From assembly GCF_016107655.1 (NCBI RefSeq), contig NZ_JABASX010000004.1:248001-312000 (forward strand): a stretch of DNA of 64,000 nt, written 5' to 3'. This DNA comes from Brevibacterium antiquum (lineage in GTDB: Bacteria; Actinomycetota; Actinomycetes; Actinomycetales; Brevibacteriaceae). This document shows positions 45,224-53,063 of this stretch, piece after piece (the first letter of the stretch is position 1; the number at the start of each line of letters is the position of its first letter). The notes under the pieces are model-generated. The model had not been told where the DNA came from and ran no database searches. It was given only the letters and a program-made list of their open reading frames with translations. The position numbers and the translations under genes are program-made.

Positions 45224-46435
45224 GTGGGCGTGAAGAAGCGTTTTGCTGTGATCGGTGCTGGCATCATCGGTGCGGCTGTGGCTCGCAGTCTGGTCCAAAA
45301 ATACGACGGTGCAGACGTCACCCTGTATGAGAAGGAAGATCACCCCGCGGCGCATCAGACGGGCCACAATTCCGGTGTCGTCCACGCCGGTCTCTACTAT
45401 GAGCCGGGGAGCCTCAAAGCTCGCCTCTGCCGTCGTGGCGTCTCGCTGCTGCTCGACTTCGCGCGCGAACACGATGTCGCTTTCGAAGAGTGCGGAAAGG
45501 TCGTCGTCGCGACGAACGATGTTGAAGTGGAGCGGCTGGACGGAATCCATGCTCGCGCCAGAGCGAACGGTGTCCCTGATGTTGAACTGCTGGACCGTGA
45601 CGGACTTCTCGAGGTCGAGCCGAATGCCGAGGGCGTGGCCGCACTGCACTCACCGCATACCGGAATCATCGACTATCGCGGGCTGACGGAAGCACTCGTC
45701 GCCGATTTTCGTCGTAGCGGCGGTCGGGTTCGCTTCTCTACGGAAGTGAAGAGGATTGAGCAGCGCAGTGGGAGCGCCGGCAGCACCGCGATCGTCCACT
45801 CGAGCGTCGACTCGCAGGAATACGACCAGGTCATCACCTGCGCCGGCCTGCAGGCGGACCGACTCGCAACACGCTCAGGCGAAGACAAGAGTCCCAGCGT
45901 CGTGCCGTTCTTCGGCCAGTACTTCATCCTCGAACCGCGATTCAATGATGTCGTCAACGGCCTCATATATCCGGTCCCAGACCCGAAGTACCCGTTCCTG
46001 GGCGTCCACGTGACCCGCCGCATCGACGGCGGTCTGATGATCGGACCGAATGCCTTCCTCTCCTTCTCCCGGGAGGGGTACAAGGGTCTCGGCCTCAACG
46101 TCCCCGACTCCCTGACCGTGGCAACGGATCCGGGATTCTGGAAGTTCGCCTCCGGCAATATGGCCACGGCTGCACGTGAGATCGGCGGGGTCCTCTCGAT
46201 CGAGAAGTTCGTCGCCGAGGCCGCTCGCTACGTCCCCGCCCTCTACGGAGCCGACGGTCACCGGGCCACTAGGGGAATTCGCGCTCAGGCGATGAACCGG
46301 GACGGCAACCTAGTCGATGACTTCGTCATCGATCGTGCGGGAGCCACGATGTTCGTCCGGAATGCACCCTCGCCCGGAGCCACCTCGGCGCTGGCGATTG
46401 CCGAACATCTCATTGACACCGCGCCCCTCACCTGA
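45224..46435 (+). CDS. lhgO: L-2-hydroxyglutarate oxidase (FAD-dependent)
   Basis: Oxidises L-2-hydroxyglutarate to 2-oxoglutarate, passing electrons to the respiratory chain or oxygen. The FAD-binding GxGxxG is RFAVIGAGIIGAAVARSL at the start; HQTGHNSGVVHAGLYYEPGS is the family hallmark, as are the KARLCRRG stretch and GRGLRAQA-like GIRAQAMNRDG near the C-terminus. 403 aa is typical. GTG 45224 follows GAAGGGGGTGAA; GTG 45230 is possible. Followed by a terminator. Confidence 0.9.
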   Translation: MGVKKRFAVIGAGIIGAAVARSLVQKYDGADVTLYEKEDHPAAHQTGHNSGVVHAGLYYEPGSLKARLCRRGVSLLLDFAREHDVAFEECGKVVVATNDVEVERLDGIHARARANGVPDVELLDRDGLLEVEPNAEGVAALHSPHTGIIDYRGLTEALVADFRRSGGRVRFSTEVKRIEQRSGSAGSTAIVHSSVDSQEYDQVITCAGLQADRLATRSGEDKSPSVVPFFGQYFILEPRFNDVVNGLIYPVPDPKYPFLGVHVTRRIDGGLMIGPNAFLSFSREGYKGLGLNVPDSLTVATDPGFWKFASGNMATAAREIGGVLSIEKFVAEAARYVPALYGADGHRATRGIRAQAMNRDGNLVDDFVIDRAGATMFVRNAPSPGATSALAIAEHLIDTAPLT

Positions 46436-46475
46436 ACTGTCTGCGAGTACCGCGAACGATTTCTGAACATGAAAA

Positions 46476-46504
46476 GCCCCACCCGCCGAGCAAGCGGATG
46501 GGGC
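46476..46504. terminator. Bidirectional terminator
   Basis: GCCCCACCCGC pairs with GCGGATGGGGC with one mismatch around a 7-nt loop, preceded by AAAA (a U-tract for the minus-strand transcript). It separates lhgO from the convergent dps gene. Confidence 0.7.
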
Positions 46505-46532
46505 CGGGGCTCGACCAGTTCAGGTCATCGGC

Positions 46533-47057
46533 TCACTGGGGCGTACGGGTCTCGGCGCTGATGAACCAAGCCTGCTGTTCGAGCTGAGCGATATATTCGT
46601 GGAAGAGATCCGCGGTTGTCGGATCAGCGGAATCGACCTCATCATGGCAATTTCGCATAGTCCCCACCGTTGTCTCGATTGTCTTGACAATGTGATCAAT
46701 GGCTTGGTGAGTCGTGATCTCACCGTCAGGGAACTCAGGCAGCCGGGTCTGCTCGGCCACAACTGCCGGCCTGCCATCTGGTGATCCGTGAAGAGCACGC
46801 ATCCTCTCGGCCATCGTGTCGCTTCCAGCACGAGCGATGCTCACTACTTCGTCGAGGTTGAGATGGAGATCTCGGAAGTTCGTGCCGACGATGTTCCAGT
46901 GCGCCTGCTTGGCCGTCAGGCTGAGAGCGATGAAATCGACCAACACGCCTTGCAGGTTCTTAGTGAGGGCTTCAGAAGCCACGAAACCCCGCTCGGCGTT
47001 CTCTCGCTGTGTCCTCTCTGAGCCATGGGGTTCAGGAACGTTGACTGACTTTGCCAT
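46533..47057 (-). CDS. dps: Dps-family ferritin-like DNA-protection protein
   Basis: Stores iron and binds DNA under oxidative or starvation stress. The ferroxidase signature is present: LTAKQAHWNIVGTNFRDLHL (His and Asp ligands) followed by LDEVVSIARAGSDTMAERM with the glutamate. 174 aa from ATG 47057, with GGAGCAAG upstream; a longer frame to 47198 is not supported. The N-terminal 25 residues carry mixed charges but no strong Lys tail. An inverted repeat CTCCGG/CCGGAG (47075-47089) lies just upstream of the start and could be an operator. It is divergent to the gas-vesicle operon. Confidence 0.9.
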   Translation of the reverse strand: MAKSVNVPEPHGSERTQRENAERGFVASEALTKNLQGVLVDFIALSLTAKQAHWNIVGTNFRDLHLNLDEVVSIARAGSDTMAERMRALHGSPDGRPAVVAEQTRLPEFPDGEITTHQAIDHIVKTIETTVGTMRNCHDEVDSADPTTADLFHEYIAQLEQQAWFISAETRTPQ

Positions 47058-47432
47058 GTGACTTGCTCCAATCCCTCCGGTTGCCGGAGCAGAACACCAC
47101 CATATCCGTGTCGACCATTGGCTGAAAGCCCCCTTAGAGCAATCCTGACCCCCTTGACGGATTGGTACTGAGCAGGCAGATTGAAGTTGTAAGGGCACAT
47201 CGCTCTTGGCTTCGAACCAGATGCGAAGCTAGCAGACACAGAGAGGAATCTGCTGCAGCTCCGGACAGGAGAACTTCAAAACACAGGTGAAGACCTGTCT
47301 CCCCTGTCACCTCGGAGAGACAATTCATATAACGACACGGCATGGTGGACCATTCTTGGCGGCATTGTCGGAACACCGTGTTCAAGGGTCCGATAACCAC
47401 ATGCGTACTGCGCAAAGATTCGGAGGTACCCA
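47058..47432. promoter_or_regulatory. Divergent dps / gas-vesicle promoter region
   Basis: 375 bp. Noted: CTCCGG-TTG-CCGGAG (47075-47089) near dps, and ACAGGT-GAAG-ACCTGT (47283-47298), followed 29 bp later by CATATAAC (47327-47333), a reasonable -10 for the gas-vesicle operon. A clear -35 was not found, so an alternative sigma factor is possible. Start codon GTG 47433 has AGGAG-like GGAGG at 47421-47425. Confidence 0.4.
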
Positions 47433-48176
47433 GTGAACGACAAGATGAAACTCACAGGCCTGATACTTGCGGGCTACATGCTCGGCAGAACCAAAAAGTT
47501 GGGCTTAGCGCTGACAATCGCCTCTTCGGTTGCTGGGACGACAGCGATGAAGAATCGCGAGAGCCTCGTAGGCGGATTGAAGGAGTTCGCGGATTCCTCT
47601 CCGGAGCTCAAGAGCCTCCAAGAGAAGATCACGGGACGTTTGGCAGACTCCGGGAAAAGCGCGGCCAAGGCCTTAGCCGCTAAAGGCGTCGACCAATTGA
47701 GCAGCAGGCTCCAGGATCAGACCGAGAAGATGAAAGCGACCCTGGACGAAACGGCTGAGAATCTCGATCCCAGTTCGGATGAAGCAGACGAGCCGGTCAG
47801 CGAAAGCGCCGAAGACGAGGCACCTGAGGCAGAGGACGAACAGGCCGAAACTGAAGAGGCCGAGGAGCCTGAAGCCTCCGACGATTCGGACGAGCCCGTA
47901 GAGGATGAACCGGCTGCGGAGGAAGAAGCTCCGAAGAAGCCCGCTCGTAAGCGGTCCTCATCATCGAGCCGTTCAACGAGCAAGACAGCTGCGTCGAACA
48001 AGACAGGTGGAACATCCAAGCGTTCGACCACCTCAGCCAAGTCAGGCACGACCTCGGCCAAGTCAGGCACTAGGTCAGCTGCAACGCGAAAGCGTTCGAC
48101 CGCGGCGAAGAAGCCGTCTACTGCGGCGAAGAAGCCTTCTGCTTCCAGCAAGTCCAAGGAGGCTTCCAGTGAGTGA
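47433..48176 (+). CDS. Gas-vesicle cluster protein with acidic segment and histone-H1-like basic tail
   Basis: 247 aa. The N-terminal 105 residues (LTGLILAGYMLGRTKKLGLA, then LKEFADSSPELKSLQEKITG) form a hydrophobic-to-amphipathic helical part resembling the GvpY/GvpT-type protein of actinobacterial gas-vesicle clusters. Residues about 106-172 are mostly Glu, Asp and Ala, and 173-247 are Lys, Arg, Ser, Thr and Ala with repeated KKPSTAAKKP-like units, like histone H1. The gene opens the operon; its stop overlaps the GTG of the next gene by 8 bp. The cluster assignment rests on position and recalled similarity. Confidence 0.65.
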   Translation: MNDKMKLTGLILAGYMLGRTKKLGLALTIASSVAGTTAMKNRESLVGGLKEFADSSPELKSLQEKITGRLADSGKSAAKALAAKGVDQLSSRLQDQTEKMKATLDETAENLDPSSDEADEPVSESAEDEAPEAEDEQAETEEAEEPEASDDSDEPVEDEPAAEEEAPKKPARKRSSSSSRSTSKTAASNKTGGTSKRSTTSAKSGTTSAKSGTRSAATRKRSTAAKKPSTAAKKPSASSKSKEASSE

Positions 48177-49347
48177 TGATTCCATTTTCGGTGGCCTGAA
48201 GAGCCAGGTCGCAGACTACGCTAAGACCCTCGGCCGCAAGGCGCTGAGTTCCGCTGGCGACCAGGTCGACAAGATTGCTGATCGGTTCGATGGTTCTGGC
48301 GGTGGCAGCGGAGGATCCTCAGGCGAGGCTGCAAAGGCCGGTGCCGAGGAGATCGCTGAAGGCAAATCACCAGCCAAGGCAGCGCTCTCTGCCGCTGCAG
48401 CGGGGGCCAAGGACAAGATCAAAGGTGCCTTCGGCGGAGGATCGGGCGGCTCCGGCGGTTCCGGCGACTTCAAATTCTCGAATATCGTCGAAACAGCCGA
48501 TGTCGGTGTTCCACTGTCCGTGGCCTACAACGCATTCACGAGCTTCGAAGACTGGCCCGACTTCATGAAGAAGGTCGAGAACGTCGAATGGACGGACGAC
48601 GTCAAGCTCAGTGTCAAAGGCCAGGCTGTCTGGTCCCACCGCACGTGGGAAGCGACGATCACCGAGCAGGTTCCGGACTCGCATATCGTGTGGGAATCGA
48701 CCGGCAGCAAGGGATACATCAGTGGCAGCGTGTCATTCCACGAGGTCACTCCGACGCTCACCCGCATCATCGCGATCGGCGAGTACCACAAACAGGGCTT
48801 CGTGGAAGGTGTCGGTGCTCTGTGGTTCACCGTTCCACGCCGGTTCCGTCTCGAGCTGAAGTTCTTCGTCCATCACGTAATGACGCAGACGATACTCGAT
48901 CAGGAAGGCGTCGAAGGCTGGCGCGGAGAGATCCGCGATGGCGAACTCGTCACCTCTCACGAAGATGCCCTCGAAGAGGAACAGGCGCAGGCCGAGGAAG
49001 GCGACGACGAATACGAGGATGCCGCACCCCAAGACGAGGGGGAGGCGGATGAAGAGTCGCCCGAGACCGCCGAAGACGAGGAACCCGCCGAGGGCTACGA
49101 AGACGAACCCGCTGAGGACGAACCCGCAGAAGATTACGAGGACGAACCCGCAGAATACGAGCCCGAGGACGAGGAACCCGCCGAAGACGAACCTGAAGAG
49201 GAACTCGCAGAAGACGAACCTGCGGACGAGGAACCCGCCGAAGGTGAGGAGGAGCCGGTCGAGGACACAGACGAGCCAGTGGAATACGAAGAAGGCGAAC
49301 CAGAAGAGTACGAAGAATCCACCGAAGATGAGGAAGGACGCCAGTAG
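48169..49347 (+). CDS. SRPBCC-domain gas-vesicle accessory protein with long acidic tail (GvpZ-like)
   Basis: 392 aa. An N-terminal helix (SQVADYAKTLGRKALSSAGD) and a Gly/Ser linker are followed by an SRPBCC (polyketide cyclase-like) domain: VPLSVAYNAFTSFEDWPDFM, then SHRTWEATITEQVPDSHIVW and RFRLELKFFVHHV. From residue about 265 the tail is almost entirely Glu, Asp, Pro, Ala and Tyr (EDEPAEDYEDEPAE units), about 125 residues. GTG 48169 follows AAGGAGG inside the end of the previous gene; the longer upstream frame is a shadow. SRPBCC proteins occur in Streptomyces gvp clusters (gvpZ). Role unknown, perhaps ligand or membrane contact. Confidence 0.75.
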   Translation: MSDDSIFGGLKSQVADYAKTLGRKALSSAGDQVDKIADRFDGSGGGSGGSSGEAAKAGAEEIAEGKSPAKAALSAAAAGAKDKIKGAFGGGSGGSGGSGDFKFSNIVETADVGVPLSVAYNAFTSFEDWPDFMKKVENVEWTDDVKLSVKGQAVWSHRTWEATITEQVPDSHIVWESTGSKGYISGSVSFHEVTPTLTRIIAIGEYHKQGFVEGVGALWFTVPRRFRLELKFFVHHVMTQTILDQEGVEGWRGEIRDGELVTSHEDALEEEQAQAEEGDDEYEDAAPQDEGEADEESPETAEDEEPAEGYEDEPAEDEPAEDYEDEPAEYEPEDEEPAEDEPEEELAEDEPADEEPAEGEEEPVEDTDEPVEYEEGEPEEYEESTEDEEGRQ

Positions 49348-49379
49348 GCGCCCGACCTGTTTGAAAGTAGGTAGCGAGA

Positions 49380-49790
49380 ATGAGTACAGGAACCGTTGAA
49401 CGCTCACGCGGCAGCTATGTCGATCGTCCATCGTCGAGCTCGTTGGCAGACGTCGTTGAGATCATCCTCGACAAGGGGCTCGTCATCGACGCATATGTTC
49501 GAGTCTCACTCGTCGGCATTGAAATTCTGACAATCGACGCCCGCATCGTCATCGCCAGCGTGGACACCTATCTGCGCTTCGCCGAGGCAACCAACCGACT
49601 CGATCTGACTCAGCAGGGCGGTCGCGATCTGCCGGAGATGATGGGCGGCATGATGCAGGACGGCGCCAAGGGCAAAACCCAAGGAGCCGTGGAAGGCGTC
49701 AAGAATGCGTTGACGTCCGATGACGATGAGGACGAAAAGCCGAAGCGTCGCACCAAGCGTCCCGCCCGCAGCTCCTCGGACTCCGAATGA
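49380..49790 (+). CDS. gvpA: Gas vesicle structural protein GvpA, with extended charged C-terminus
   Basis: Shell-forming protein. The canonical amphiphilic core lies at residues about 20-76: [57 protein letters not shown], which is helix-strand-strand-helix. The remaining 60 residues are hydrophilic, with an acidic DDDEDEKP and a basic RRTKRPAR stretch, whereas cyanobacterial and halophile GvpA is only about 70-80 aa. Among the three GvpA-domain proteins here it is closest to the shell protein. Its ATGA end overlaps gvpF. Confidence 0.9.
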   Translation: MSTGTVERSRGSYVDRPSSSSLADVVEIILDKGLVIDAYVRVSLVGIEILTIDARIVIASVDTYLRFAEATNRLDLTQQGGRDLPEMMGGMMQDGAKGKTQGAVEGVKNALTSDDDEDEKPKRRTKRPARSSSDSE

Positions 49791-50539
49791 GCGAAGACAC
49801 CGTCGTTGACAGCGACAAATATCTGTACGGCATCGTCCTGACAGATAGCGGCCTCCCGAGCGGAGCTGACGGTGTGCAAGCAGGCCAGCTGCACACCGTC
49901 AGCTCCGGCAGGGTGGCGGCAGTGGTGTCCGATCTCGTCGAGCCCGACATTCTGGGTACCCCAGATGATCTGAGGGCCCACATCGAGGTGCTCGACGGGA
50001 TTGCCACCACGCAGCCTATTCTTCCCCTCGCCTTCGGGACCGTGGTCTCGGGGGACACGGATATCGCCGGCGACGTACTCGCCCCACGCGAAGCCGAGTA
50101 CACCGAGGCTTTGGAGAAGCTGTCCGGGCATGCGCAGTTCACTCTTCTGGCTCGGTACGACCGTGACACGGTTCTCGGTGAGATCATTCTCGACAACCCT
50201 GAGGCTGCTGAGCTGAGGGGGAGAATCGTCGGCACGAGCGAGGATGAGACGCGCACAGAGCGCATCCGCCTCGGCGAGATCATAGTGAAGACGATGGAGA
50301 GCTGGAAATCGTCCGAAGCTCCTCCGCTTCTCGAGCAGCTGGCGCCTCTCACCGCTGACATGTCAGAACGAGAGTCTGGGCAGGCCGAGGACGTCACCGA
50401 GGTGGCGGTGCTCCTTCGCCATGACGCGATCCCGAAGTTCAATGACCTAGTCGATGAGATGGCGGAGGCTCATCAGGAACGTTTGAGGTTTCGGCTCGTT
50501 GGACCGCAGGCCCCCTACGACTTCGTACCGGAGATATAG
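49787..50539 (+). CDS. gvpF: Gas vesicle protein GvpF/GvpL family
   Basis: Two-domain accessory protein (250 aa), thought to nucleate assembly by binding GvpA. Seen: [13 protein letters not shown] at the N-terminus, PLAFGTVV in the middle, [20 protein letters not shown] and, at the end, [16 protein letters not shown], the family hallmark (GPxxPYxF). Translationally coupled to gvpA by ATGA. A second member is at 53060-53935. Confidence 0.9.
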   Translation: MSEDTVVDSDKYLYGIVLTDSGLPSGADGVQAGQLHTVSSGRVAAVVSDLVEPDILGTPDDLRAHIEVLDGIATTQPILPLAFGTVVSGDTDIAGDVLAPREAEYTEALEKLSGHAQFTLLARYDRDTVLGEIILDNPEAAELRGRIVGTSEDETRTERIRLGEIIVKTMESWKSSEAPPLLEQLAPLTADMSERESGQAEDVTEVAVLLRHDAIPKFNDLVDEMAEAHQERLRFRLVGPQAPYDFVPEI

Positions 50540-50547
50540 GAGCTGTC

Positions 50548-50799
50548 ATGGGAATCTTTTCGGCGATCATCGGCGCACCCTTGGCCCCGCTCAAAGGCAC
50601 TGTCTGGGTCGCTGAACAGGTTCGCAACGAAGCCGAGAAACGCCATTACGACCCCGGTGCGATTCGACGGCAGTTGGAAGAGGTCTCCGAAGCCAAAGAA
50701 TCCGGCGCAATCAGCAAGGACGAGGCCGATGAGCTTGAGCGCGATCTTGTTGCCCGATTGCTTGAATCCACCCGTCGACGAAACTCGAAGGAGCGCTAA
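50548..50799 (+). CDS. gvpG: Gas vesicle protein GvpG
   Basis: Small helical accessory protein (83 aa). Family features: FSAIIGAPLAPLKGTVWVAE at the start, QVRNEAEKRHYDPGAIRRQL and the EERxGxIxxxEAxxLE-like SGAISKDEADELERDLVARL. ATAGGAGC site in front. Its stop codon directly abuts the ATG of gvpO. Confidence 0.85.
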   Translation: MGIFSAIIGAPLAPLKGTVWVAEQVRNEAEKRHYDPGAIRRQLEEVSEAKESGAISKDEADELERDLVARLLESTRRRNSKER

Positions 50800-51267
50800 A
50801 TGAGCGACCAGGCCAGTACAGAAGAGAAGCCCACAGGCGACACCAAAGCTTCTGCAGACCGGCGAACTGAGCAGGGGAGTGACGAGAAGCGACGCCCACG
50901 ACGGGCCGCGTCGGGTGAATCTTCACGCCGGACCTCGTCGGCAGAGTCATCGTCTGGACCACGGCCCACGAGGTCGAACCCCAAGGAGACGAAGAGCGGG
51001 TCGACCGGGGGTAGGGTCTCCGCGGTCCAAGCAGTCAAGAAGGCCGTCGAGCAATTCAGCGACCTGACCGGCAGAGCGCCCGAATCCGTCGTCGGAACGA
51101 GATGGAACGACGACCATTGGGCGGTCAGGCTGGAAGTCGTGGAGTCACGGCGAATTCCCGACACCGCGGATCTGCTGGCCGAATACGACGTGGAACTCGA
51201 CGCGCAGGGCGAGCTCCTCTCATACAGCCGAAAGGACCGTTACGTGCGTGGTCGGCCTACCGAGTGA
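50800..51267 (+). CDS. gvpO: Gas vesicle protein GvpO
   Basis: 155 aa. The conserved C-terminal GvpO domain begins about residue 75 (AVQAVKKAVEQFSDLTGRAP) and contains WNDDHWAVRLEVVESRRIPD, TADLLAEYDVELDAQGELLS and the YSRKDRYVRG ending. The N-terminal 70 residues are disordered, rich in Arg, Ser, Thr and Glu. GvpO is essential for vesicle formation in halophiles, where it may regulate or stabilise gvpA expression. Starts one codon after gvpG ends. Confidence 0.85.
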   Translation: MSDQASTEEKPTGDTKASADRRTEQGSDEKRRPRRAASGESSRRTSSAESSSGPRPTRSNPKETKSGSTGGRVSAVQAVKKAVEQFSDLTGRAPESVVGTRWNDDHWAVRLEVVESRRIPDTADLLAEYDVELDAQGELLSYSRKDRYVRGRPTE

Positions 51268-51349
51268 TCAATCCGTCCCGTCCGACCTGGGCGGACCACT
51301 TTCCATACCCACTCGGGACAGAGGCAGCAGCCGATAGGAGGCCGACGAC

Positions 51350-51781
51350 ATGAGCATCATGAACCAGTCGAACAGTGCGATGCAGCCACAGCGCAGCCAG
51401 GAGGGGACACTTCTTCAGGTGGTGGAGACGCTGCTGGACAAAGGTCTCGTTCTCAACGCCGACATCATGGTGTCGGTGGCGGGTGTGGAGCTTCTCGGAA
51501 TTCGCATCAGAGCAGCTCTTGCCTCGTTTGAAACCGCGGCACGCTACGGTTTGGACTTCCCAGCTGGCACCGACAGAGACACGGTGGCGTGGAAAGAGGC
51601 GATCGAGCAGAAGGACACCTGCCCGGAATGTGGCAAACGTGCCGAGCTGGCGCAGCTGATGAACGAGTACTGCCCGTGGTGCGGCTGGCAGAGTGCTCAT
51701 TCCGAGCGTGTGGAGGCGGGGGAGTCAGCGGCGCTCAAGAAGTCTTCTGACGACTCTGAACGCTCGTCCGACAGCGAATAG
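51350..51781 (+). CDS. GvpA-domain protein (GvpJ/S type) with zinc-ribbon motif
   Basis: 143 aa. The GvpA core (residues about 18-66: GTLLQVVETLLDKGLVLNAD, IMVSVAGVELLGIRIRAALA) is followed by a treble-clef/rubredoxin-like pair Cys91-x2-Cys94 ... Cys108-x2-Cys111 (TCPECGKRAELAQLMNEYC and CPWCGW). GvpJ/M/S minor shell proteins share the GvpA core, but a cysteine zinc ribbon is not part of the standard description. It could cap the cone tip or bind a partner. A TAGGAGG site lies before ATG 51350. The tail is Ser/Asp-rich. Confidence 0.8.
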   Translation: MSIMNQSNSAMQPQRSQEGTLLQVVETLLDKGLVLNADIMVSVAGVELLGIRIRAALASFETAARYGLDFPAGTDRDTVAWKEAIEQKDTCPECGKRAELAQLMNEYCPWCGWQSAHSERVEAGESAALKKSSDDSERSSDSE

Positions 51782-51792
51782 AGCATAGCTAG

Positions 51793-52743
51793 ATGGCTGA
51801 AGACGCGATCATGCAGCCCACCCGGGATCCTCGTGCGACACTGCCGGACCTCATCGAAGTGCTCCTCAACAAAGGTGTGTACCTCAACCTTGATCTCATC
51901 ATCTCGGTCGCAGACATTCCGCTCATCGGGGTCAACCTGCGTGCAACCATTGCCGGAATCGAGACCATGCTCGAATACGGAATGATGCGCCAGTGGGACA
52001 AGGAGACCCGAGAATGGGTGCAGAAATCTGTGCGCACGCATCTGCCCTTGGCCGAGGGGGAGGAAATACTGGCGAAGATGGCTGGCGGGCACTACCAGGA
52101 CAACTTCTACCGCACCTGGAGACCTGGCAGTGCCTATCTCACTTCGCAGCGACTCATCATCCACAGGCGCGATCCGGCGGAGACCCTGTGGCAGGCGAAA
52201 TTGAGCTCGATAGAATCCATCACTGCGTTGCGAGAACCGTCGATCGGGGGCGAAGAGCGCACCAGAATCTTCGTCCGACTCGATGACGGCAGCGAATCGA
52301 AGCTCTCGGCCCTGGAACCTGAGCGCCTGATCTCCCTGGTCCAGGAGCAGCGAGGCGCAGCGGCCGAGGCCTCCTCCGGTCGAACGCTGGGGAATCCTAC
52401 TCAGCCGTTGAGACATGGCCGAATGTGGTACCTGGAGACTGTGGCGACGGGAGGCACCTGGCGGGGCGGTGAAGCCAGCCTGACGGAGAAGGAACTGACC
52501 TGGAAGTCTCCGATGGACAGCCGTGCTCTGGTGAGGGCATCCGCGGGCCAGGTGCGAGACCTGCGCTGGGAACGTCACGACAATCCCACCGACGGGCGCC
52601 GGATCCTCACCTTCGACACAGACCGGTCCACCGTGCGCCTGGCCGCAGACGACATCGGCGACTGGCACGAGGAACTCGAGCGGTGGCGCACGGCAGACCA
52701 GCCGATCCCCGCCGAGGCGAAGATTGATGGAGGAGAAGAATGA
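51793..52743 (+). CDS. GvpA-domain protein fused to two PH/GRAM-like modules
   Basis: 316 aa. Residues about 15-70 are a GvpA core (ATLPDLIEVLLNKGVYLNLD, LIISVADIPLIGVNLRATIA). Residues about 85-190 look like a GRAM/PH barrel: FYRTWRPGSAYLTSQRLIIH, LWQAKLSSIESITAL and RTRIFVRLDDGS. Residues about 210-310 repeat this plan: GGEASLTEKELTWKSPMDSR, VRDLRWERHD and ILTFDTDRSTVRLAADDIGD. I infer two tandem PH-like folds from strand pattern and the YLTSQRLIIH-type motif. Such a fusion would link a shell-type subunit to lipid or protein binding. Its end overlaps gvpK (ATGA). Confidence 0.75.
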   Translation: MAEDAIMQPTRDPRATLPDLIEVLLNKGVYLNLDLIISVADIPLIGVNLRATIAGIETMLEYGMMRQWDKETREWVQKSVRTHLPLAEGEEILAKMAGGHYQDNFYRTWRPGSAYLTSQRLIIHRRDPAETLWQAKLSSIESITALREPSIGGEERTRIFVRLDDGSESKLSALEPERLISLVQEQRGAAAEASSGRTLGNPTQPLRHGRMWYLETVATGGTWRGGEASLTEKELTWKSPMDSRALVRASAGQVRDLRWERHDNPTDGRRILTFDTDRSTVRLAADDIGDWHEELERWRTADQPIPAEAKIDGGEE

Positions 52744-53063
52744 CACTGAATGTGGATGAGGAGAGCCTCAAACACGGCGTACTCACCTTGGTCGTCACCC
52801 TCGTCGAGGTGATCCAGGAAGCGCTGGAGACTCAAGCTGTGCGACGGATGGAAGGCGGAGACCTCACCGATGACGAGCAGAACCGCCTCGGCGAAGCACT
52901 CCTCGAGCTCGATGAGGCGATGGACCAGATCAAGGCGGAGCACGGTATCACCGGTTCCGTCGACGATCTGCATCGCGGACTCGACGATGTCGTCGACGAA
53001 GTCGTTGACAAGCTCATCAATCCCAGCAGATGGGCCGAAGAGAACGCGAAGGACATTCAATGA
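52740..53063 (+). CDS. gvpK: Gas vesicle protein GvpK
   Basis: 107 aa. Conserved GvpK features: LKHGVLTLVVTLVEVIQEAL, ETQAVRRMEGGDLTDDEQNR, LGEALLELDEAMDQIKAEHG. Helical, soluble accessory protein required for efficient vesicle formation in several systems. Overlaps both neighbours by 4 bp (ATGA on each side). Confidence 0.9.
   Translation: MTLNVDEESLKHGVLTLVVTLVEVIQEALETQAVRRMEGGDLTDDEQNRLGEALLELDEAMDQIKAEHGITGSVDDLHRGLDDVVDEVVDKLINPSRWAEENAKDIQ

Noticed and set aside
47905..48168. Upstream extension of the SRPBCC protein
   Set aside because: This part overlaps the neighbour's basic tail in another frame. AAGGAGG in front of GTG 48169 fixes the start.
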